Numbered from the stretch's first letter, positions 46,264 to 54,610 are shown. The stretch: DNA of 64,000 nucleotides from Alphaproteobacteria bacterium (GCA_012103325.1 WLWY01000008.1:124001-188000); one strand, 5' to 3'. Notes: a model not told the origin generated them from the sequence alone. Made by a program: numbers and translations.

Positions 46264-46605
46264 ATGACGACAATGATCGAGCTGACCGCCTTTAAAAGCA
46301 AAAAGGTTAAAAAACGGGTATTTTTCAGCCGTCAAGAACTCAGACAACTCCTCGATGTTTACAGCCGCCGCGTCGCCAGCGGCGAGTGGCGCGATTACGC
46401 GATCGACCATTATGGCGGCATCGCGGTCTTTTCGGTGTTTCGCCACAGCTTCGATGCGCCGCTCTATGCCGTGGCCAAGGCGGGCGGCGGAAAAGACTGC
46501 GAATACACGGTATTCGACGGGCAGCGCAGGATCAAAAAGGGCCCGACGATGACCGACGTTCTGAAGGTTTTCGATAAACCGCTGCGGCTCGTTTCCGCCC
46601 ACTGA
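46264..46605 (+). CDS. DUF2794 protein
   Basis: A 113-aa protein with the family pattern VFFSRQELRQLLDVYSRRVASGEWRDYAID given here in part, then VFSVFRHSFDAPLYAVAK and VFDKPLRLV. DUF2794 is widespread in alphaproteobacteria and has no assigned function. No signal or membrane segment is seen, so it is cytosolic. Flanked by two other small conserved genes. Confidence 0.8.
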   Translation: MTTMIELTAFKSKKVKKRVFFSRQELRQLLDVYSRRVASGEWRDYAIDHYGGIAVFSVFRHSFDAPLYAVAKAGGGKDCEYTVFDGQRRIKKGPTMTDVLKVFDKPLRLVSAH

Positions 46606-46694
46606 TCGCACGCCAAGCGTAAGGGCACATTGACGCACCCTTAATGTTCCTGTTATGTTCTCATTCGTGAAACCACGGATCGAGAACGCTGAAC

Positions 46695-46973
46695 ATGGGC
46701 GGCATGAAACGCGATGCGCTGTCGGGAGAAGAGGACGCCCACCGTCCGACCACGCTCGGCGACCTCGAAGCGGAAGACGTCGACGTGTTCTGCTGGTGCA
46801 ACCGGTGCGGCCATAATGCCGTCCTTCCGATCGAAACCCTGGTCGGCCGGCTCGGACCGGCGCAGCCCGTACCGGAAATCGGCGTGCGCATGCGCTGCAA
46901 CGCCTGTGGCGCGAAAGACGTTGCCGCGCCCCCCTCCTGGCCCTCGCTCGGCCAGGTCTCGAACCATAATTGA
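46695..46973 (+). CDS. Small zinc-ribbon protein
   Basis: A 92-aa protein with CWCNRCGHNAVLP and MRCNACGAKDV, two CxxC knuckles about 35 residues apart that could bind one zinc ion. The rest is polar. The type is frequent in alphaproteobacteria and has no known function. The ATG at 46695 is followed by a second at 46704. Confidence 0.7.
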   Translation: MGGMKRDALSGEEDAHRPTTLGDLEAEDVDVFCWCNRCGHNAVLPIETLVGRLGPAQPVPEIGVRMRCNACGAKDVAAPPSWPSLGQVSNHN

Positions 46974-47218
46974 GCGCTATCGTGTGTTGTCCATAGAGTT
47001 ATCCCGAGGTGCGAAAAAAGACAGAAATTAACCCTATCAGCCTATAGCCGCCCTTCAAGGCAGCCGCTATAAGGGAACGGTCGATCAGCGACGCAGTCCC
47101 GGCCTTTGGCGCCGGGGCTGGCAGCGACAAATCCCCCGAGGTGTCCTGCCTGCAGCACCGGACCTGCGTTCATATCGGTGAAAATGAATTGTCGGCGCAA
47201 TTCGCCTGTCAATTCGGG
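46974..47218. other. Non-coding leader region before gcrA
   Basis: No frame here looks coding. It contains a 9-bp hairpin, AGTCCCGGC with GCCGGGGCT (47095-47119, one G-T pair), not followed by a T run. It may be part of a small RNA or regulatory leader, but I found no known RNA motif in it. Confidence 0.4.
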
Positions 47219-47247
47219 TTGAGACCGGAGGACATACTGGATATAGT
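47219..47247 (+). promoter_or_regulatory. Sigma70-type promoter for gcrA
   Basis: TTGAGA (47219-47224) and TATAGT (47242-47247) are spaced by 17 bp. The predicted start near 47254 leaves an untranslated leader of about 80 nt before the ATG at 47335. Confidence 0.6.
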
Positions 47248-47334
47248 ATGTTTATCGTCTCTGCCGCACTAAATGTGTGCCGAATTACGGCACCCCCTGG
47301 CAGAACTGAAACGACAACGTCATGTGGGGTCAGC

Positions 47335-47667
47335 ATGGAATGGACAGCGGAACGCGTTGAATTGCTTAAGGAATTATGGGGGGAAGGTCTGTCGGCGAGA
47401 CAAATTGCGGAATCGCTCGGTCACGTCACGCGCAACGCGGTGATCGGCAAGGCGCATCGCCTCGGCCTGTCGACACGGAGCGTGCCCTCCAAACCGACAA
47501 TCGCAATGCTCAATCCGGTAACGGACAGGCTCTGTCAGTGGCCGATCGGCAACCCGGGAGAATCGGGCTTCCATTTCTGCGGACAGCAAGCCGACGCAGG
47601 CCGGCCGTATTGCGGTCAGCATTGCTCGATGGCGTATCGGCAGACGAGCGACTCTTCCGCTGCCTAA
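47335..47667 (+). CDS. gcrA: GcrA-type cell cycle regulator
   Basis: A 110-aa DNA-binding regulator. The N-terminal helix-turn-helix MEWTAERVELLKELW, ARQIAESLGHVTRNAVIGKAHRLGLS is the GcrA signature. The C-terminal domain reads CQWPIGNPGESGFHFCG and GRPYCGQHCSMAY. In Caulobacter GcrA binds sigma70 and activates promoters carrying methylated GANTC sites. Most GcrA proteins are about 170 aa; the linker here is very short, so both domains are kept but close together. A longer 5' frame to 47248 starts inside the promoter and is rejected. Confidence 0.88.
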   Translation: MEWTAERVELLKELWGEGLSARQIAESLGHVTRNAVIGKAHRLGLSTRSVPSKPTIAMLNPVTDRLCQWPIGNPGESGFHFCGQQADAGRPYCGQHCSMAYRQTSDSSAA

Positions 47668-47691
47668 CTGAACGCTGACGCACGGTAATTG

Positions 47692-47718
47692 CCGCGGCGC
47701 CTGTGAAGGGCGCCGCGG
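47692..47718 (+). terminator. Strong hairpin after gcrA
   Basis: A perfect 10-bp stem CCGCGGCGCC / GGCGCCGCGG with a 7-nt loop lies 25 bp after the gcrA stop. No T run follows, so termination may be weak or factor-aided. The frame of the next gene is open through it, which argues for a start further downstream for that gene. Confidence 0.5.
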
Positions 47719-47774
47719 GCGACTGCATGCCGCCCTCTTCCCCCGTTCGCCATGGCCAGTCTATGCTGCGGCGC

Positions 47775-48953
47775 ATGAATATCGTGAACATGGCGGATGA
47801 GGCGGCCACCGGTGCCGCACTTCGGCTCAAGCTCCAGGAACGCGCGCGGCATTTCGCGCGCACGCATATCGCGACGCGGCCCGATCTTCGAGACCAGACC
47901 GAGATGCCAGCCGATCTGTGGCACGCGCTGGGCGCGGCCGGTCTGGCGGAAATCGCCCTGCCCGCCGAGTATGGCGGTGCCGGCAGCGATCTGCGTGCGC
48001 TCGCGATGGCGGCGGAGGCGATGGCGGAATCCGGCGGCAATCTCGGCATGGTGACGTCCTGGATGGGTCGCCAGCTGATATCCCGGCTGCATATCCTGGG
48101 CCATGGCACGCCGGCACAGCGCGCCGCGTACCTGCCGGACCTGGCCGCGGGCAGGATCACCCCTTGCTTGGCGATTTCAGAACCCGGCGCCGGTGCACAC
48201 CCCAAGCATCTGGCGACGACGGCCGACCGCAACGGCGATACCTTCGTCGTGAATGGCGAGAAGGCCTATCTCACCAACGGGCCCCTCGCCGACATCTTCC
48301 TGGTGCTGGCGATCACGGGGGTGGAAAACGGCCGCAAACAATTCTCCGTCCTCATCGTGCCGCGCGACGCGCCGGGCCTCGAACTGACCGAAGGCGTCAA
48401 GATCGATTATCTGCGCCCCTCCCCGCATTGCGGCCTTAAGCTCCGCGATGTCCAGGTGCCAGCGGACAGTCTTCTCGGCCCCGAAGGCGGCGCCTTCGAC
48501 GCCATCTCCTTGCCGATGCGCCGCACCGAAGATGCGGTCTTCGCCGCCTCGAAAGCCGGTGCCCTGCGCCACATACTGAATTCTATATCTTCTGAATTCA
48601 GTACCTTACAAGAAAACACTGATGACTTAGTTGAGCTTGGAAATCTCGCCGCCGCGAGCTGCGGGCTTGGCGGACTAGCATCTTACGGGGCGGAACTGCT
48701 AGACATGGAGCCGGCCGCGCACGCCGATGAGATCAGCGCCATAGCGGCCTCGGCCCGGGAATGGGCCGGCAGCCTGAATGAAAGGATACACGCGCTGATC
48801 GAACGCAGCGGATCGGATCCCTCGCCTCAACTGGCGGCCGCATGCCGGGATTTCGAAAAATCACTGGGCATTGCCCGCGCAGCATACGCCATCCAGGCGC
48901 GCAGGCGCGGCCTCGCCCTCTTCGAACAAGAAACGGAAACCACAACCTCATGA
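47775..48953 (+). CDS. Acyl-CoA dehydrogenase-like flavoprotein, atypical C-terminus
   Basis: A 392-aa protein whose first 250 residues follow the acyl-CoA dehydrogenase fold: LPAEYGGAGSDL, CLAISEPGAGAHPKHLATTA and GEKAYLTNGPLADIF. The C-terminal domain is divergent: the usual QxxGGxGY, RDxR and EGTxEI motifs with the catalytic Glu are not found. Function as a normal dehydrogenase is doubtful. A short AT-rich block (about 48575-48650) codes for the divergent start of that domain. The start is uncertain (ATG 47775 or 47790). It overlaps the MoxR-type gene by ATGA, suggesting a joint role with it. Confidence 0.75.
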   Translation: MNIVNMADEAATGAALRLKLQERARHFARTHIATRPDLRDQTEMPADLWHALGAAGLAEIALPAEYGGAGSDLRALAMAAEAMAESGGNLGMVTSWMGRQLISRLHILGHGTPAQRAAYLPDLAAGRITPCLAISEPGAGAHPKHLATTADRNGDTFVVNGEKAYLTNGPLADIFLVLAITGVENGRKQFSVLIVPRDAPGLELTEGVKIDYLRPSPHCGLKLRDVQVPADSLLGPEGGAFDAISLPMRRTEDAVFAASKAGALRHILNSISSEFSTLQENTDDLVELGNLAAASCGLGGLASYGAELLDMEPAAHADEISAIAASAREWAGSLNERIHALIERSGSDPSPQLAAACRDFEKSLGIARAAYAIQARRRGLALFEQETETTTS

Positions 48954-49906
48954 ATGACATCGTCTCGCAGGACATCCTGGACACGAAACTCGCCTCCGTC
49001 GACAGCATTACCCAAGGCCTCGGCAGTATCGGCTATATCGCGTCGCGCCGTATCGCGACCGCCATCTTCGTCGCGCAAAACCTGACCAAGCCAATTCTGG
49101 TCGAGGGATCGGCCGGCGTCGGCAAGACGGAGCTGGCGCTGTCCACCGCGCAATGGCTCGGCCTGCCGCTGATCCGCATGCAGTGCTACGAAGGGCTGGA
49201 CGAGTCCAAGGCGCTGTATGAGTGGAAATACGGCAAACAACTGCTCTACACCCAGATCCTCAAGGACAAGATGGGCGACACGCTGTCGGACACCAAGAGC
49301 CTGGGCGAGTCGATGGATCGGCTGCATGACTTCGGCGACCTGTTCTTCTCCGAACAGTTTCTCGAGCCCCGGCCGCTGCTGAAGGCGCTGCGCCAGAAAC
49401 ACGGCGCTGTGCTGCTCATCGACGAAGTCGACAAATCCGATGAAGAGTTCGAAGCCTTCCTACTCGAGATTCTCTCCGCCTATCAGGTGTCGATCCCGGA
49501 GATCGGCACGATCAAGGCGACGGTCCCGCCGCTGGTATTCCTCACCTCCAACAACATGCGGGAAATGGGCGATGCGCTGAAGCGGCGCTGCCTGCATCTG
49601 TATATCCCCCTGCCCGACGCGAAGCTGGAACAGCGCATCGTCGCCTCCCGCGTGCCGGACATCGAAGAGAAGCTGCGCCGCCAGCTTGTCGCCTTCGTGC
49701 AGATACTGCGCGAAGAGGATCTCAAGAAGCTGCCGTCGATTTCTGAGACAATCGATTGGGCCCGCGTCCTGTTGCTGCTGCACGCAGATTCGCTGGAGAG
49801 CGATATGATACGCGATACGCTCAACGTTTTGCTGAAGTTCGAACAGGATATCGCCGCCGTCGAACGCGGCATCCCCGAACTGACCCGCAAGGCAAAACAA
49901 GCCTAG
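48950..49906 (+). CDS. MoxR-type AAA+ ATPase (CoxD-like)
   Basis: A 318-aa AAA+ protein with Walker A EGSAGVGKTELAL, Walker B VLLIDEVDKSDEEF, sensor 1 FLTSNNMREM and an arginine finger region ALKRRCLHLYI. MoxR-type ATPases with a VWA partner insert or activate metal cofactors; CoxD/CoxE act on the Mo-Cu centre of CO dehydrogenase. No coxL/M/S gene is near, so the client here is unknown. The next gene, a VWA protein, follows after 15 bp. Confidence 0.88.
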   Translation: MNDIVSQDILDTKLASVDSITQGLGSIGYIASRRIATAIFVAQNLTKPILVEGSAGVGKTELALSTAQWLGLPLIRMQCYEGLDESKALYEWKYGKQLLYTQILKDKMGDTLSDTKSLGESMDRLHDFGDLFFSEQFLEPRPLLKALRQKHGAVLLIDEVDKSDEEFEAFLLEILSAYQVSIPEIGTIKATVPPLVFLTSNNMREMGDALKRRCLHLYIPLPDAKLEQRIVASRVPDIEEKLRRQLVAFVQILREEDLKKLPSISETIDWARVLLLLHADSLESDMIRDTLNVLLKFEQDIAAVERGIPELTRKAKQA

Positions 49907-49921
49907 GCGCTGGTCCGGGTC

Positions 49922-51271
49922 ATGCAAGAAACACTCGAAAACTTCCTGCGCGCGTTACGGTCGATGGAGGTGCGGGTTTCGCCCGCGGAGGCCATCGACG
50001 CCCATTGCACGGTCGACAGCGTCGGCTATGGCGACCGGACCTTGTTGAAGGATGCGCTCTGCGTCGCGCTGGCCAAGACCGAGGAAGAGGTCGAGCGCTT
50101 CGACGATTGCTTCGAGATGTTCTTCGCCCGCGACGAATTCCGCGACTGCGACGACGAGTCATCCATGGACGAGATCAGCGACGCCGACAGCGACCTGATC
50201 GAGGAACAGCCGCTGGCCGAGATGCTGCTGGGCGGCAGCGAAACCGAAATGGCGCAGGCGATGGAGCAAGCCGCCAACGACGCGGGCGTCGCCAATATCC
50301 GCTTCTCGACCCAACGCGGATTGTTTACGCGGCGGATTCTCGACCGCATGGGCCTGCGCGACTTGGAGTCGCTGATCGCCAACCTGAAACGCGCGGAAGG
50401 CAGCGATGCCGCCGAGATGGCGGAGCGGCTGGAAGACGGGCGGCGCTATCTGTTCGACGAGGTGCGGCAATATATTGACCGCCAGTTCGAGCTCTACGCG
50501 CGCTCCGCCGGCGAGGAGCTGCGCGCGGAGTTCCTCGCCAAAACCAATCTCTCCGCCATCGAACGGCGCGATTTCGAGCGCATGCACCGCATGGTGCGGC
50601 GCATGGCGAAGAAGCTGGCGACGCGCTACAACCGCCGCCGCAAGCACACCAAACGTGGCGTTCTGGACGTGCGCCGCACCCTGCGCCGTAACATGGCACA
50701 TGACGGCATCCCCTTCGAAACGCTGTGGAAGCAGACCAAGATCGAGCGGCCGAGGATCGTCGTGATCGTCGACGTCTCGCAGTCGGTCGCCGCCGCCGCG
50801 CGCTTCCTGCTGCTGTTCCTCTATTCGCTCAACGAAGTCATTGCGAAACTGAGATCCTTCGCCTTCTCCAGCCATCTGATCGAAGTCAGCGATATCCTGA
50901 ACACGAAAACCGTCGAAGAAGCGGTACCCGAGATCCTCGAGAAAATCGGCTTCCGCTCGACCGATTACGGCCGCGCCTTCGCCGATTTCGAAGAAAACGC
51001 GATGGATGCGCTCGACCGGCACACCACGGTCATCATCCTCGGCGACGGCCGCTCCAACGACACCGACCCGCGCATGGATCTGATGCGCCAGATCCATGAC
51101 CGTTCCAAATCGGTCATCTGGCTGAACCCGGAGCCGGAACCCTTCTGGGGCACCGGCGATTCCGAAATGCACCGCTACCGGACCTTCTGCCACGTCGCCA
51201 AGACCTGCAGCACGATCCAGGATCTGGAACGCGTCATCGACGATGTGATGAAGAGTTATTTTCGGGCTTGA
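49922..51271 (+). CDS. VWA-domain protein, CoxE family
   Basis: A 449-aa protein. The N-terminal half is charged and helical; residues about 270-449 form a VWA domain with a MIDAS-type DVSQSV motif and DGRSND later. It pairs with the MoxR-type ATPase upstream. The 3' end is remarkable: its last 207-231 bp recur twice downstream (52533-52739 and 54299-54529), each time ending at the stop codon. The stop TGA is continuous with ATACCAGGGAGCGATG, a near match to the terminal repeat of the 263-bp mobile element. Confidence 0.9.
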   Translation: MQETLENFLRALRSMEVRVSPAEAIDAHCTVDSVGYGDRTLLKDALCVALAKTEEEVERFDDCFEMFFARDEFRDCDDESSMDEISDADSDLIEEQPLAEMLLGGSETEMAQAMEQAANDAGVANIRFSTQRGLFTRRILDRMGLRDLESLIANLKRAEGSDAAEMAERLEDGRRYLFDEVRQYIDRQFELYARSAGEELRAEFLAKTNLSAIERRDFERMHRMVRRMAKKLATRYNRRRKHTKRGVLDVRRTLRRNMAHDGIPFETLWKQTKIERPRIVVIVDVSQSVAAAARFLLLFLYSLNEVIAKLRSFAFSSHLIEVSDILNTKTVEEAVPEILEKIGFRSTDYGRAFADFEENAMDALDRHTTVIILGDGRSNDTDPRMDLMRQIHDRSKSVIWLNPEPEPFWGTGDSEMHRYRTFCHVAKTCSTIQDLERVIDDVMKSYFRA

Positions 51272-51286
51272 TACCAGGGAGCGATG
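51271..51286 (+). repeat. Solo end resembling the MITE terminal repeat
   Basis: ATACCAGGGAGCGATG matches ATACCAAGGAGCGCTG of the 263-bp element at 14 of 16 bases and, like copies 1 and 3, its first A completes a stop codon. No second end or interior follows, so it is a remnant, a related element, or chance. Confidence 0.4.
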
Positions 51287-51341
51287 CGCCGTTCATCGGC
51301 GGACACAATAATTGGATTGGCCGGAGAGCCGGTCATTCCCG

Positions 51342-52349
51342 TCAGCGGCAAACGGAGCCGAAAATTCTTGCCGAGGAAGCGTCCCCGGACGCGATCCGCG
51401 AGCGCATCTTGTCCCGAACACGGGCGAGCATCGTGTGTGCACAGCAGTATCCGTTTGTCGAGGCGCGCTTTAACCAAATACAGGCACTCGACAAATCCTC
51501 CGCAACCCCACGGCCCTCGAAATACAGTGCGCCGAGGTGGAATTGCGCGCGTGCGTTTCCTCCCTGCGCCAGGGGTTTCCAGATTTGAAAGGCATCGTCG
51601 TATCGGCCCGCCTTGTATGCGATCACGCCATCCCTCACGGTCTCCCCGGATTTGCGGGTTCTGTCGGCCCGTGAGTCAGGCTGATTCTTAATCGCAGGCC
51701 TTACGGTTTCGGGCGATACTGATTCGGTTTCACGTTTCAACACGTTCTTCGTCTCGCGAGCCAACTCGCTAAGGTAGGTGATCTGACCCTTCATCCCTGA
51801 TACCGATCGTTGCAGAACACTCAGGCCTTCCTCATAGTTTTGCTGCCTCTTTGCAAGATTATCGGCGTTATTTCTCAGCAGTCGATGCATCGTATCGAAA
51901 CCCTCGAGTATCGTTTCGAGCCGGTGTTGGATTTTATCTTGCCCTATTGTCTGCGCGCCGATTTTCATCTCCAAGGCTGCGATTTTTTCGCGCGTTTTCT
52001 CGAGTTCGATCCTGACGGTAACAAAAGCAGACAGCGCCTGGTCGCCGGCCGGTGCGGGGTGGTCGTTGGTTTGCATAAGCATACGTTCAAGCGTGCCGAT
52101 ACGCTTTGCGTTTTCCGCGATCGCCGCCTGTAGCTGCAGGTTCGGCGCCCGCAGCCGTCTTTCCTGTTCCAAGGGTAAAAGCGACATAGTCGCACTAGGG
52201 CGACCGTCGACACTCTGCTGGAATATCGTCCTTAAGAACACGGAACCGATCACAATCAATGCAATGAGCGCAACCACTCCGGTGATGATCGTCAATGTCT
52301 GTTGCATCAAGCTTCGCATTGATTGATCTCGCAACCCAGAAGGTCTCAT
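51342..52349 (-). CDS. Membrane-anchored coiled-coil protein with Sel1-like repeats
   Basis: A 335-aa protein: an N-terminal membrane helix (TLTIITGVVALIALIVIGSVF), a long coiled coil (about 60-220) and a C-terminal Sel1-like region (YKAGRYDDAFQIWKPLAQGG, then RAQFHLGALYFEGRGVAEDL). Sel1 repeats mediate protein-protein contacts, often at the envelope. It is on the opposite strand to its neighbours and is the sole gene of the first module between two copies of the coxE 3' end, so it is probably acquired. The start may be ATG 52349 or 52319. Confidence 0.7.
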   Translation of the reverse strand: MRPSGLRDQSMRSLMQQTLTIITGVVALIALIVIGSVFLRTIFQQSVDGRPSATMSLLPLEQERRLRAPNLQLQAAIAENAKRIGTLERMLMQTNDHPAPAGDQALSAFVTVRIELEKTREKIAALEMKIGAQTIGQDKIQHRLETILEGFDTMHRLLRNNADNLAKRQQNYEEGLSVLQRSVSGMKGQITYLSELARETKNVLKRETESVSPETVRPAIKNQPDSRADRTRKSGETVRDGVIAYKAGRYDDAFQIWKPLAQGGNARAQFHLGALYFEGRGVAEDLSSACIWLKRASTNGYCCAHTMLARVRDKMRSRIASGDASSARIFGSVCR

Positions 52350-52532
52350 TTAAACAAGCAATGTTGCTGCCGTCATCCAGGAGCTTCGAATATTATTTGT
52401 AGTCGTACGGAGCCGGAGCCGCGCATGCTCATAAATGCTATCGCCAGCGCCTAGTCTGTCATCGCAGCACATGACGCCGGCGCCAGTGATTGCTTAGGTC
52501 GGCAACGCTATGGACCATGCGAGGATGCAGAC

Positions 52533-52739
52533 GACCCGCGCATGGATCTGATGCGGCAAATCCACGACCCCTACAAATCGGTGATCTGGCTGAACCCGGA
52601 CCCGGAACCCTTCTGGGGCACCGGCGATTCCGAAATGCACCGCTACCGCACCTTCTGCCACGTCGCCAAGACCTGCAGCACGATCCAGGACCTGGAACGC
52701 GTCATCGACGATGTGATGAAGAGTTATTTCCGCGCCTGA
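52533..52739 (+). pseudogene. Displaced 3' end of the CoxE-type gene, copy 1
   Basis: Sixty-nine codons including the stop, aligned without gaps to the last 207 bp of the gene at 49922. Twelve codons differ and nine of those changes are silent. Homology begins at the codons for DPRMDL and ends exactly at the stop; sequence after the stop is unrelated. No start codon context or upstream part of the gene is present. Confidence 0.9.
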
Positions 52740-53007
52740 GTGGGGATGGGTTCGGACGGCTTGTTTAAGACGTTAGCGGACTGAAGGCCACCCTTGAAGC
52801 GGCTCATGCGCAATGCCGTCATCGCAATGATCATTATCTGGCGTTACTTGACAGCTGAAAGCCGGTTACTCAAGTTGATCGAGTGTCTGGCTTATTGGGA
52901 CGGCATCGAGGCCATGAACCACCAACCAATTGATCGGCATTTCTCATGCCGGATGCGTCGATACAAAAGGGTTGTTCATACCTCAATAGCCGCTAACCGA
53001 GACCTGC
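52740..53007. other. Non-coding stretch before the winged-helix/hydrolase gene
   Basis: A 77-codon frame at 52794 has no recognisable features and poor upstream sites, so I do not call it. The region presumably carries the promoter of the gene at 53008. Confidence 0.3.
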
Positions 53008-54237
53008 ATGAACTATTGTTTCGATGATTTTGAAGTCGATGGTGGGACATTCGAACTCCGTCACAAGGGGGTTGTCCGGCACATTGAGCCGCTTGTTCTG
53101 GGTTTAATACTTTTCCTTTGCGAAAATCGTACGCGTGTTTTAAGCCGGGATGAACTTGTCGACCGCTTATGGGACGGTCGCAGCGTGTCCGATTCTGCGA
53201 TCTCCAGCTGCGTCAAATCTGCTCGGAAGGCGCTTGGCGATAGCGGTGAGCGTCAGGCCTATATCCGCACGGTCCACGGGCGCGGATACCGGTTTGTTGC
53301 CGACCTAACGGCGCCGATACCCGATCAAGTTTCGATATCAGCCGAGAATCCTAGCGACCGGACACCCGATCCGATCAGTTCGCAGCGGACTCCACAGGAG
53401 GTGAGGTTCTGCACAACCTCCGACGGCGTTGGTTTAGCGTATGCCGTGACCGGCGAAGGCGTTCCGATTATCAAGGTGGCGACCTGGATGAGTCACATCG
53501 AGCATGACTGGCACAGTCCGATTTGGTCTCATCTGCTCCGTGCGTTGATGCAAAATAATTGCCTGGTCCGCTACGATGAACGGGGCAATGGGCTTTCTGA
53601 CTGGGAAATTGAGGAATTCAGCCTGGAAAAGTTCGTCAGCGATCTGGAGACGGTAATCGATGCCGCCGGGCTTGATCGTTTCGTGCTGTTTGGCCTCTCG
53701 CAGGGATGTGCGATTTCCGCCGCATATGCCGCGCGCCACCTAGAACGAGTCCGCGGCATGATCCTGTATGGTGGCTACAGCCGCGGATGGAAAAAGCGCG
53801 AGATGAAAATAGAAGCCGAGCAGGAGGAGGCTCTGCTAACCCTGGTACGTCACGGGTGGGGCCGGGACAACCCGGCGTTCCGGCAGGTTTTTACGTCGCT
53901 GTTCGTACCCGACGCTACGGCCGAACAAATGCTGTGGTACAATGAACTTCAGAGAATATCGACGACGGGAGAGAACGCAGCCCGCATTGAACATGCGTTG
54001 GGCACAATCGATGTCAGCGACTTGCTTCCCAATATAGCGACGCCGACACTCGTGCTGCATACGCGGGATGATGCTGTTGTTCCGTTCAGCGAAGGGCGAA
54101 GGCTCGCCAAACTGTTGCCGAACGCCCGGTTCGTTACGCTTGAGGGGCGAAATCACATGCTGCTTGAGACAGAGCCGGCCTGGCCTCGTTTCCTTGATGA
54201 AGTAAGATTTTTTTTAAACAGCCTTCCTAAAGACTAA
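53008..54237 (+). CDS. Winged-helix DNA-binding protein fused to an alpha/beta hydrolase
   Basis: A 409-aa protein of unusual architecture. Residues 1-105 are an OmpR/CadC-type winged helix (FDDFEVDGGTFELRHKG, LSRDELVDRLW, YIRTVHGRGYRFVADL). Residues about 130-409 are an alpha/beta hydrolase with nucleophile elbow GLSQGCA, acid in LHTRDDAVVP and His in LEGRNHMLLE, so the triad is complete. No membrane segment separates them. It may be a regulator whose hydrolase part senses or turns over a ligand; this is inference. It is the only gene of the second module between coxE 3' copies. Confidence 0.85.
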   Translation: MNYCFDDFEVDGGTFELRHKGVVRHIEPLVLGLILFLCENRTRVLSRDELVDRLWDGRSVSDSAISSCVKSARKALGDSGERQAYIRTVHGRGYRFVADLTAPIPDQVSISAENPSDRTPDPISSQRTPQEVRFCTTSDGVGLAYAVTGEGVPIIKVATWMSHIEHDWHSPIWSHLLRALMQNNCLVRYDERGNGLSDWEIEEFSLEKFVSDLETVIDAAGLDRFVLFGLSQGCAISAAYAARHLERVRGMILYGGYSRGWKKREMKIEAEQEEALLTLVRHGWGRDNPAFRQVFTSLFVPDATAEQMLWYNELQRISTTGENAARIEHALGTIDVSDLLPNIATPTLVLHTRDDAVVPFSEGRRLAKLLPNARFVTLEGRNHMLLETEPAWPRFLDEVRFFLNSLPKD

Positions 54238-54298
54238 CGGTCTAGACACCTCTTTTTTAGGAGTTTTGATCCAATCGAGATGCCGCGCAACATCGACC

Positions 54299-54529
54299 GG
54301 CGACGGCCGGTCGAACGACACCGATCCGCGCATGGATCTGATGCGCCAGATCCACGACCGCGCCAAATCGGTGATCTGGCTGAACCCGGAACCGGAACCC
54401 TTCTGGGGCACCGGCGATTCCGAAATGCACCGCTACCGCACCTTCTGTCACGTCGCCAAGACCTGCAGCACGATCCAGGACCTGGAACGCGTCATCGACG
54501 ACGTGATGAAGAGTTACTTCCGCACTTGA
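54299..54529 (+). pseudogene. Displaced 3' end of the CoxE-type gene, copy 2
   Basis: Seventy-seven codons including the stop, aligned without gaps to the last 231 bp of the gene at 49922. Sixteen codons differ, fourteen silently. It begins at the GDGRSND codons, just after a GACCGGC/GCCGGTC palindrome, and ends exactly at the stop. If cassettes were inserted successively, this distal copy could be the original end of the resident gene. Confidence 0.9.
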
Positions 54530-54610
54530 AGTGCCACCTTGCTCCAACCAGCGGCCTGAGACTTCGGCCGGCTGACCGGCTCAAACCCGTTGAGCACGAG
54601 AGGCCTCTCA

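Noticed and set aside
47692..47774. Starting the flavoprotein at the upstream in-frame codon near 47703
   Set aside because: That start would lie inside a strong hairpin following gcrA and the extra residues do not fit the family.
52794..53027. 77-codon frame before the winged-helix/hydrolase gene
   Set aside because: Overlaps the start of a clear gene and lacks a good ribosome binding site or conserved pattern.
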